Shown: in pieces, positions 25,504 to 32,723 of the stretch
How positions within the stretch are numbered: position 1 is the stretch's first letter
How the letters are laid out: every line of letters begins with the position of its first letter
Assembly: GCA_043747745.1 (NCBI GenBank)
Contig: JAYTOP010000039.1
Coordinates: 1 to 64,000 of the forward strand
Source of the DNA: SZAS-103 sp043747745
GTDB taxonomy: Bacteria > Pseudomonadota > Gammaproteobacteria > Xanthomonadales > Xanthomonadaceae
Direction of reading: 5' to 3'
Length of the DNA: 64,000 nucleotides
Program-made: the position numbers and the translations under genes
Notes under the pieces: generated by a model
Told to the model about the DNA's origin: nothing
What the model saw: the letters and a program-made list of their open reading frames with translations, nothing else
Databases searched by the model: none

Positions 25504-27405
25504 ATGCCAATCAAACTCGTTGCATTCCGGTCCGGGGCAATGGTTGCAGCAGCGCTCCTGCTCACGGCCTCCATCTACGCTGCCGGCATGGGCGGAAACT
25601 TCATTTACGATGACCTGCCTTTCATCGCAGGGAACGAAGGGCTGCGTGTCGCGCACTCCACTTTCCACGCCTGGATGCGTGCAGCGTTGTCGTTTCCAGA
25701 AGCTCACCAAGGCCGCTGGCTCGGCATGTTGAGTTTTGCGCTGAACGAATATTTCTCCGGTCTCGCTGTCGTCCCGTTCAAGTTGACGAACCTCGCGATC
25801 CATCTCCTCAATGGCGTGCTGCTTTACGCGATGCTGCGCCGCCTGTTCGCGTTGGCCGCATGCAAGGGGGGTGTCGCATCATCGGCCAGCCTTCCATGGA
25901 TGGCGCTGGCGGTCACCACGGCCTGGATGGTTCTGCCGATCAACCTCACGTCGGTGCTGTATGTCACCCAGCGTTTCGAGTCGCTTTGCCAGTCGTTCGT
26001 GCTGTTGGGACTGGCCGGATATTTCGCGGCACGCCTGCGCCATCTCATGGCAGGCGGATCCGCCTGGCCGATGGCAGTCTGGTTGCTGGGCGCGACAGCT
26101 GCCGGCTGCGCCGTGAAGGAGTCAGCGATCCTGCTGCCCCTTTATGCGCTGATCGCCGATGCCGCACTGACAGGATTGGTGGATGGGACGGGACGACGAT
26201 CCCGCGCGTTGGTCGTGTTATATGCAGCGACGCTGGGCGTGCCGATGGTCGCAGGGATGGTATGGCTGCTGCTGTGGATCTTCGGACCGACCACCTATTC
26301 GATGAATTTCGGCACGATGCAGCGCCTGTACACCGAGGCGCGCGTCCTTGTCGATTACCTCCAGTGGACGCTATGGCCGCGACTGGACCAGTTCGCGCTG
26401 ATCCATGACGACTACGCGCTATCGCAGGGATTGTTCAAGCCACTGTCGACAGCATTGAGCATGCTGATGCTCGCGGGCCTGGGCGCCATCGCGTGGGCCG
26501 TCCGCCGCAGTGTGCCGCTGGCCACTATCGGGATCTCCTGGTTCTTCGCAGGACACCTGATGACCGCCACGGTCATCCCGCTGGACCTGGTCTTCGAGCA
26601 TCGCAATTATTTTCCGTCGATCGGGGTACTGCTTGCGACAGCATCGCTCGGTGCAACGCTGGCAAAAGATGGCCGGATCCGCGCACTCATGTCGGTAGTC
26701 GCGATCCTGCTCGTCGTGCGTGCCGCGCAGATCACGGCACGCCGCGCATACGAGTGGGGCGATGGCTGGCGCTTCGCATTGGCCGAAGCCGTGCATCGGC
26801 CCTTGTCGTCGGATGCGCAATACGCTTTCGCCGTGGCCTTGTCGCAAGGTGCGAGTGGAATACGGGTCACGCAGGAACAAGTCGAAACCGTGCTCGCGCA
26901 TGCAGCGCGCCTGCCCGGTGCCAGCATCGCCCCGGAAGCTACATTGATCATCGGCCGCGCAAAGCTCAAGCAGGCGATCGATCCGGACTGGTGGCGCTCG
27001 CTGGTCGGCAAACTGGAGTCGCACCCTCCTTCGACTACCGACATCAATGCCTTGAACGGCCTGCTTCAATGCCGCCTGCAACGTCTGTGCACGGATACGC
27101 AGCCGTTGCTGGATGCCTGCATGGCAGCACTCTCCCGCGGTGCGCCGGCGGCACCACTGCTATCCGGCTATGCTGATTTCGCCATGGACGACCTGCACGA
27201 ACCGGCCATGGCCGAACGCGCGCTACGCGATGCGCTGGCGGCGCGGCCGGATGGCGCACTCTATCGCGTGAAGCTCATCAGGCTCCTGCGCGCCGAGCAT
27301 CGCATTCCCGAGGCGCAGGCGGAGACGGCCAAGCTGCGGGCGGCCAACAGGTTCGGCGAACTCGACGCAATGATCGCGGACCTTGATGCCCAGATGGCAA
27401 GGTGA
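25504..27405 (+). CDS. Multi-spanning GT-C-like membrane protein (TMTC/DUF1736-like)
   Basis: 633 residues, starting 20 bases after ispB. Residues 1-400 hold about ten membrane helices; the rest is soluble and helical, suggestive of TPR-like repeats (AERALRDALAARPDGALYRVKLIRLLRA). The first periplasmic loop contains NFIYDDLPFIAGNEGL, the acidic DD pattern followed by N-x-x-L seen in lipid-linked sugar transferases of the GT-C fold such as TMTC proteins. It is likely a glycosyltransferase using a polyprenyl-phosphate sugar, but neither donor nor acceptor is known. Placement behind ispB is suggestive only, since IspB products normally go to quinones. Confidence 0.6.
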   Translation: MPIKLVAFRSGAMVAAALLLTASIYAAGMGGNFIYDDLPFIAGNEGLRVAHSTFHAWMRAALSFPEAHQGRWLGMLSFALNEYFSGLAVVPFKLTNLAIHLLNGVLLYAMLRRLFALAACKGGVASSASLPWMALAVTTAWMVLPINLTSVLYVTQRFESLCQSFVLLGLAGYFAARLRHLMAGGSAWPMAVWLLGATAAGCAVKESAILLPLYALIADAALTGLVDGTGRRSRALVVLYAATLGVPMVAGMVWLLLWIFGPTTYSMNFGTMQRLYTEARVLVDYLQWTLWPRLDQFALIHDDYALSQGLFKPLSTALSMLMLAGLGAIAWAVRRSVPLATIGISWFFAGHLMTATVIPLDLVFEHRNYFPSIGVLLATASLGATLAKDGRIRALMSVVAILLVVRAAQITARRAYEWGDGWRFALAEAVHRPLSSDAQYAFAVALSQGASGIRVTQEQVETVLAHAARLPGASIAPEATLIIGRAKLKQAIDPDWWRSLVGKLESHPPSTTDINALNGLLQCRLQRLCTDTQPLLDACMAALSRGAPAAPLLSGYADFAMDDLHEPAMAERALRDALAARPDGALYRVKLIRLLRAEHRIPEAQAETAKLRAANRFGELDAMIADLDAQMAR

Positions 27406-27755
27406 GGCTTCCAGCAATGACTTGCTCTCGCTCCACTCACCGGCATCCAGGCTGCGATCAAGCATTCCAAAAGACAACGGTTGGGCGGGCTTGCAACGAA
27501 AGCATGGAAGCATCCCATCGCTTTAGGTTTGCCACATATATCAGTGCGAAGGCCGGGATGCCAATCCCAGCGTTGTTCGATCAACAAAAGCGCTGGGTTT
27601 GAACCCAGCCTACAAACTTGCTCGCTTCCGTGTCGTACATGCGACACGACGAATGCGCTTCGGTCGAATAGTGCACGGCGCCGTCGATGCTGACGAATTG
27701 CCTGGCGGTGCCGCCGCCCTGGGCACTTCACGATGACGCTCTTGAAATTCGGCCC
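27406..27755. other. 350-base gap with hairpin and dead gene fragment
   Basis: No intact gene is seen. GCTGGGTT/AACCCAGC (27592-27599 with 27602-27609) forms a perfect hairpin of a type repeated in this order. Directly after it lies a degraded fragment of a dienelactone-hydrolase gene (separate entry). The left part has no recognised content. Confidence 0.6.
27612..27725 (-). pseudogene. Remnant of dienelactone-hydrolase gene 3' end
   Basis: Read on the minus strand this gives RQFVSIDGAVHYSTEAHSS, CRMYDTEASK, matching DWQFVNIGGAVHCFTETEAH and CMYDAKASG of the intact gene at 29111-29890. Identity over about 100 bases is roughly three-quarters. It keeps the region around the active-site His and then breaks off at a GCTGGGTT hairpin. 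No start, nucleophile elbow or full fold remain, so it is non-functional. Confidence 0.75.
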
Positions 27756-28826
27756 TTAGTTCTTCACCAACTCCACCCGCCGGTTCTTCGCACGTCCTTC
27801 CTCGGTATCGTTCGTCGCCAACGGCGAACCCATCCCCGCGCCGCTCGGCACGAGGCGCGAGGCGTCGATCGCGTAGTCCTCGACCAGCGCGTTCGTCACC
27901 GCGTCTGCGCGACGCTTCGACAGCGCGAGGTTCGGTGCGGCTCCGCCGACGTTGTCGGTATAGCCGACCACGCCGATCTTCAATGTCGGCTGGCCCTTCA
28001 GCAACGCGGCGATCTGGTCGAGGGTCGGCTTGGATTCGGGCTTGACCACCGACTTGTTGGTGTCGAAATAGATGCCGTACAGCGCGATCTTGCCGGTGGC
28101 GGCGATCGACTTCGCCATGTCGCTCGCGCTGACCGTCACCATCTTCTTCTCGCGCGCCTTCGGCTCGATCGCGATCACCATCGTCACGGTGCGTTGGTTG
28201 AACGCCTTGCAGTACAGATCGTCGCCGACCGTGTACGTCAGCACCGCCAACGTCGCCTGGCTGCCGTCCGCCGGCAGCGCCGCGACCATGTAACGCTGTT
28301 CCTTGACGTCGCGGGTACTCGCGCAATTGCCGTTGCTGAAGGCCGCTGCCTTCACGCGTTCGTGCGGATAGAGTTTTTCCAGCAGGCCCTGGGTGCCGCC
28401 GCCATGGTCGTTGCCCTTCATGTCGCCGCCGCAGTCGGTGTCCTTGCACGCGTACAGCACCTTGCCGCCGCCTGCCTCGACTTCATCCTGGTAGTTGCGG
28501 ATCACCTCGAGCGGCGAGCGGTCGGCCGGCGCGAGATACAGGATGCGCGTGTAGACGCCTTCGACGTTCGCTTTCTTGTCCGCTTCGACCACGCGGTTAT
28601 TCTGCGCATCGTGCGTGTCGGCGTCCGCGACAGGCTTGAGTTTCGACAGCGGGAAGCTCGCCTCGTCGAAACCCTTGTGGTCGTAGTTGACGATGAACGA
28701 ACCTTCGTAGCGCTTCAGGAAGGGCAGGTCCTTGCTGCCGGCATCGTCCTTCCTGGGGACAATGGCATCGGCAAAAACATTCATCGAAAGCGACATCAGC
28801 AAGAGGGCGAAGAGCGTGCGGGCCAT
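27756..28826 (-). CDS. OmpA-family outer-membrane protein with DUF4892-like region
   Basis: 356 residues from the ATG at 28826, with GGAAA upstream; an ATG at 28838 would add four residues. Signal peptide ARTLFALLLMSLSMNVFA. The N-terminal region (about 25-215) resembles DUF4892: RILYLAPADRSPLEVIRNYQ, then GKVLYACKDTDCGG. The C-terminal OmpA domain (about 240-355) has the peptidoglycan-binding pattern IYFDTNKSVVKPES, VVGYTDNVGGAAPN and LSKRRADAV ... NRRVELV. It probably anchors to peptidoglycan from the periplasm. No operon partner is evident. Confidence 0.88.
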   Translation of the reverse strand: MARTLFALLLMSLSMNVFADAIVPRKDDAGSKDLPFLKRYEGSFIVNYDHKGFDEASFPLSKLKPVADADTHDAQNNRVVEADKKANVEGVYTRILYLAPADRSPLEVIRNYQDEVEAGGGKVLYACKDTDCGGDMKGNDHGGGTQGLLEKLYPHERVKAAAFSNGNCASTRDVKEQRYMVAALPADGSQATLAVLTYTVGDDLYCKAFNQRTVTMVIAIEPKAREKKMVTVSASDMAKSIAATGKIALYGIYFDTNKSVVKPESKPTLDQIAALLKGQPTLKIGVVGYTDNVGGAAPNLALSKRRADAVTNALVEDYAIDASRLVPSGAGMGSPLATNDTEEGRAKNRRVELVKN

Positions 28827-28914
28827 CGGGTTTTCCATGATTTGGTGAGTTCGCGAGAGCATACGCAGGAATCGACGGAAAGCGGACATGGCGGCGTGCC
28901 GTCGAAGGCGATGC

Positions 28915-29106
28915 ATGGGTTGGCGCTACGACGCGCTGTTCACGGCGTCGATGCACAAGCACGTCGCCAGCGCTCAGCCGCAGCCGTTGCAGGACGGGCG
29001 CTGCGTCGTCATCCGGGACGACGCTAATACGGAGTACTCGTTCAAGTTCACGTACATCGCCGGGGAGGGTTACCGGGTCACGTCGTATTCCATCGGCCCG
29101 CTGTAG
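28915..29106 (+). CDS. Small hypothetical protein or gene fragment
   Basis: 63 residues, MGWRYDALFTASMHKH ... FTYIAGEGYRVTSYSIGPL. GAAGG lies 8 bases upstream of the ATG. No signal peptide and no recognised domain. It occupies the intergenic space between the OmpA-family gene and the dienelactone-hydrolase gene, and could be the 3' remnant of a longer gene. Low confidence that it is expressed. Confidence 0.35.
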   Translation: MGWRYDALFTASMHKHVASAQPQPLQDGRCVVIRDDANTEYSFKFTYIAGEGYRVTSYSIGPL

Positions 29107-29110
29107 CCAA

Positions 29111-29890
29111 CTACTTCCTGGCGAACGACTCGTCGAAGAACGCGCGCATCATCCGGTAGCCGCGCCCGCTCGCTTTCGCGTCGTACATGCATCCGGGCGC
29201 ATGCGCTTCGGTTTCGGTGAAGCAATGCACCGCGCCGCCGATGTTGACGAATTGCCAGTCGGTACCGCTTGCGCGCAGCTCGGCGAAAAACTTGTCGGTG
29301 TCCGGCCATGCGCCCTGGTCGTCGGCTCCGTTGAGCACGAGCAACCGCGACTTGATGTTCTTCGCGTTCGCGGCGTCGTCAGGATTCAGGCCCGCGTGAA
29401 AACTCACGACACCGCCACTCGGCACGGTGCCGCTGCGCGCGAGGTCGAGCACCGCCGAACCGCCAAAGCAGAAACCGATCGCGCCGAGCCGCGCCATGTC
29501 GATCGGTGCCTTCCCGCCCTGCGTCTTGAGCGCATTCCATGCTGCATTGACGCGCGCCATCATCAGCTTGCGATCGCCGTAGAACGGTTTCACCGCCGCC
29601 CTGGACGCGGCGTCGTCAGCGGGACGCACATCCTTGCCGTACATGTCCGCGAGCAGGACCACGTAGTCCTTGCCGGCGATTATCTTCGCCTTCGCGATGG
29701 CGATGGCGTTGACGCCATGCCAGTTCGGCACCATCAGCAGGCCAGGTCGCTTCGCGCTGATCGCGTCGTCCCAGATCAGGTAGCCGGAGAGTTCGGTGGT
29801 GCCGTCCTTCCAGTTCACGGGTTCGGCGCGCGGCGCGGCGAAGGCCGGCGCGGAGAGAAGCAGCAGGAACAACAAGGCGAGCATGCGCAT
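29111..29890 (-). CDS. Exported dienelactone hydrolase family protein
   Basis: 259 residues. Signal peptide MRMLALLFLLLLSAPAFA then an alpha/beta hydrolase of the DLH type. Nucleophile elbow GFCFGG places a Cys near residue 146; the Asp lies in NGADDQGAWP and the His in GAVHCFTETEAH. The family opens lactone rings or hydrolyses small esters; the natural substrate here is unknown, and export makes a role in chlorocatechol breakdown unlikely. A degraded copy of its 3' end is 1.5 kb away, evidence of past duplication. Confidence 0.87.
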   Translation of the reverse strand: MRMLALLFLLLLSAPAFAAPRAEPVNWKDGTTELSGYLIWDDAISAKRPGLLMVPNWHGVNAIAIAKAKIIAGKDYVVLLADMYGKDVRPADDAASRAAVKPFYGDRKLMMARVNAAWNALKTQGGKAPIDMARLGAIGFCFGGSAVLDLARSGTVPSGGVVSFHAGLNPDDAANAKNIKSRLLVLNGADDQGAWPDTDKFFAELRASGTDWQFVNIGGAVHCFTETEAHAPGCMYDAKASGRGYRMMRAFFDESFARK

Positions 29891-29968
29891 GACCGTATCT
29901 CCGGATGGGAACGCGGGAAGCTTACGCGCCTGTCATCCCGAGTGCAGCGCGGAGCGATCCTACATGCC

Positions 29969-31372
29969 TCATGCGATGCCGAGTCCCGGGATGCGGCTGA
30001 TGGTGTCCGGGTCGAAGCCGGATCGCGCCGCAAAATCGCGACCACGCGCTGCGTAGTCGGTGTATGCGCCGAAGCTCGGTGCGCCCGGCGAGAGCAGGAT
30101 CGTGCCGCCGTCCGGCAGGGCAGCACGCGCAAGCGCGATCGCTTCGGCCAGGTCGTGCGCGGAATCCAGCCGCAGCACACCAGCATCGGCCAGCGATTGC
30201 AGAGCGGCATGGATGCGCGGACCGTTCTGGCCCATCGTGATGACGGCATGCGCCGGCTTGGTGCGCATGCGCTCAACGAACGGAGCCCAGTCCACGCCGC
30301 GGTCGTAGCCGCCCACGAGGATCGCGACTTTCTCATCCGCGTGGCAATCGAGCGCGGCGATGCTCGCATGCGGCGTGGTGCTGATCGAATCGTTGACGTA
30401 GCGCATGCCATCGCGTTCGCCGAACGGCTGCAACCGGTGTGGCAATGGCTGGAAGGTCATGACATGCGCCGCGAGCGCCCGCGCATCGACGCCGAGCGCA
30501 TCGATCGCTGCCAGCGCCGCGCACAGGTTCCAGAGGTTGTGGCGGCCAGGCAGCGGGATGTCCTGCGTCTCCATGACGCGCTCGTTGCCCCGATACAGTT
30601 GCGCATCGAGCAGGTGCCAGCCGCTCGGCGCGTTGAACCAGCGGATTTCCCAATCGGGAAGCTCGAGTGCGGCCAAGGTCGGATCGAGCGCATTGAGCAC
30701 CGCGATGCGCGGGCGCGCTTCAGTGAACAGAGCGAGTTTGTCGGCGACGTAGCGCGCCTCATTGCCGTGCCAGTCGAGGTGTTCCGGGTACACGTTCAGG
30801 CCGACCGCGACATCCGGCTGCACGCCCGAATCGGCGACATCGCGCGTCTGGTAGCTCGACAGTTCGATCGCCCAGATCAACTCCGATTGGAGCTGCGGCG
30901 ACTGTGGCGGATCGAGCAATTCCAGCAGCGGCATGCCGATGTTGCCCGCGAGCGCCGTGCGATGGTGGCCGGCACGCAACAGGTGCGCGACCAGCGCGGT
31001 CGTCGTGCTCTTGCCCTTGGTGCCGGTGACGCACACGGTGCGCGCATCGGGGTGCTCCGCGAACCACAGCGCGCTGCCGCCGATGAAACGGGTGCCGCCT
31101 GCGATGGCTTCTTCGACCTCGGAACGATACGGGCTGATGCCCGGCGATTTCACCACGACATCGAACGACGACAGTGCATCCGCATCGGCCTGCGATGAAG
31201 CCCGCAGCAACGGATCATCCAGTGCGCGCACGTCGACCGCTTCGGCCTCGCTGCAAATCGCTGTCAATTCCAGCATCGGCAGCCGCGAACGCAGCGCCGC
31301 ATGGGCTGCGCGGGACTCGCGACCCCAGCCCCAGAGCGCAATGCGGCGCCCGTCAAGTTCCGAAATGCGCAC
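29969..31372 (-). CDS. murD2: UDP-MurNAc-L-Ala--L-Glu ligase MurD2
   Basis: 467 residues from a GTG at 31372 that overlaps the end of murL by 20 bases; no ATG fits the N terminus ISELDGRRIALWGWGRESR. Mur-ligase fold with ATP loop TGTKGKSTTTALVAHLL and the central NVYPEHLDWHG and HRLQPFGERDGMRYVNDSI blocks. Adjacency to murL identifies it as the MurD2 type described in Xanthomonas, which adds L-Glu (not D-Glu) to UDP-MurNAc-L-Ala; MurL then inverts the Glu. Cytoplasmic, first-stage peptidoglycan synthesis. Whether a classic murD/murI pair also exists cannot be seen here. Confidence 0.9.
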   Translation of the reverse strand: MRISELDGRRIALWGWGRESRAAHAALRSRLPMLELTAICSEAEAVDVRALDDPLLRASSQADADALSSFDVVVKSPGISPYRSEVEEAIAGGTRFIGGSALWFAEHPDARTVCVTGTKGKSTTTALVAHLLRAGHHRTALAGNIGMPLLELLDPPQSPQLQSELIWAIELSSYQTRDVADSGVQPDVAVGLNVYPEHLDWHGNEARYVADKLALFTEARPRIAVLNALDPTLAALELPDWEIRWFNAPSGWHLLDAQLYRGNERVMETQDIPLPGRHNLWNLCAALAAIDALGVDARALAAHVMTFQPLPHRLQPFGERDGMRYVNDSISTTPHASIAALDCHADEKVAILVGGYDRGVDWAPFVERMRTKPAHAVITMGQNGPRIHAALQSLADAGVLRLDSAHDLAEAIALARAALPDGGTILLSPGAPSFGAYTDYAARGRDFAARSGFDPDTISRIPGLGIA

Positions 31373-32723
31373 GCAGCGTGTCCCAAAGGGCCGAAGGGAT
31401 GCGGTGATCGCCACTCGGCGGCAGCAGGTCGTGGATCGACGCAAGATCGGCGCCGAGTTGCGGTGCGATTTCCAGCGCGAAACGCTCGACCAGGGCATCT
31501 TCCCGCCATGCCGGGCGTGTTGCGAGCGCAACGAATGCGGCGCGCGCCTCGCGACCCTCGCCCACGCATTCGAACGGTTTGTGGTCGCGGTATTCGATCA
31601 ACGCGTCGAATCCTGGCGCGAGCGCCGGCTCGTCGAGCAGGTTGCGCCCGAAGATGCCCATCAACCGCGGCTTCGGCATGAACGGAGCCAATGCCAGGAA
31701 AACGAAATGGCACTTCGGGCACTGCCCGCACCAGCGGTTCGCTGGGCGATCGCCTAGGATGTGGAAGTTGCGGTTGCAGCTGGAGAAATGCGCATCGTAG
31801 CGGTCAGTCCTGGCGAACTGGAGCGCGACTGCGAGTTCCGACAACGGCCGCAGCAGCGAGTAGTAATGCAGGTCCGCGGCGACGTGGCGTTCGACGTAGG
31901 CGCCGAACGCATCCTCGAACGCCCAGCCCTTCGACCACTGGTGATTGACCTCGGCGACCACGCGACCATGTTCGTCGAGAATCTCGCTGCCGTAGCTCGC
32001 CGAGCGCTCATTCGAGAACACGACCTGGTCGCATCCATGCAGCAATGCAGCAAGCACCAGGATCGCCGAGTTGATCGCAGTGACCGGGATGTGGCCGTTG
32101 TACGCGCCCTGCCGGTTGTATTCGAACAACTGCGACGCAAGCTGGCGGGTGATATTGAGCGTCGGCAACCCGGTGCGCGCCGCGCAGGCCGCGATCAATG
32201 GCGACGATCCGATCCAGGTCACCGTCTGCTCGACACCTGCCGCGCGCAAGGCCTCGATCGACACCAGCGAATCCTTGCCGCCGCCGATGGCTGTCAGTGC
32301 ATGCGACGACAGTCCAAGCTGTCCTGCGGCGGCAGCAGCGGGCAACGCATGCGGAAAACGAATCTTCCCGCGCAGCGACAAACCATTCCGGTACGCGAAC
32401 TCGCCCAGGCCGTTCTCGTAAATCTCGCTCAGCAGCGCTGCGGTATCGGCGTCGATCGCGTAACCGACGATGCGGATGTCCGGAGCCACCGCCGCCTTGT
32501 AATAGCTCACGCCTGCGATCAGGTGCAGCAGGCGCGACGCTTGCTCGACGGCTGCGGCGCGCGCGGAATCGAGCTCGAACGGCGCGCCTGGGAACGTGAT
32601 CGTCTCGGTCAGCTCGGGTCCGTCGTCGAACGCATACACGAGCCGCGCGACGCCGGTCGCGGCGTCGAACCCGCAGCGAACGAAACGGAACGCGCGGATG
32701 GAATCGCGATTGAATTCGGTCAT
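31353..32723 (-). CDS. murL: UDP-MurNAc-L-Ala-L-Glu epimerase MurL
   Basis: 456 residues. ATP-dependent epimerase that converts the terminal L-Glu of UDP-MurNAc-L-Ala-L-Glu to D-Glu, completing the MurI-independent route to D-Glu. A PP-loop-like AIGGGKDSLVSIEAL motif lies near residue 145, and RWCGQCPKCHFVFLAL (C-x2-C-x2-C) near 345. Its start overlaps the lysAC stop (ATGA) and its end overlaps murD2 by 20 bases, a tight operon. The family is known from Xanthomonas oryzae work and is found in several other bacteria. Confidence 0.92.
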   Translation of the reverse strand: MTEFNRDSIRAFRFVRCGFDAATGVARLVYAFDDGPELTETITFPGAPFELDSARAAAVEQASRLLHLIAGVSYYKAAVAPDIRIVGYAIDADTAALLSEIYENGLGEFAYRNGLSLRGKIRFPHALPAAAAAGQLGLSSHALTAIGGGKDSLVSIEALRAAGVEQTVTWIGSSPLIAACAARTGLPTLNITRQLASQLFEYNRQGAYNGHIPVTAINSAILVLAALLHGCDQVVFSNERSASYGSEILDEHGRVVAEVNHQWSKGWAFEDAFGAYVERHVAADLHYYSLLRPLSELAVALQFARTDRYDAHFSSCNRNFHILGDRPANRWCGQCPKCHFVFLALAPFMPKPRLMGIFGRNLLDEPALAPGFDALIEYRDHKPFECVGEGREARAAFVALATRPAWREDALVERFALEIAPQLGADLASIHDLLPPSGDHRIPSALWDTLRAHFGT

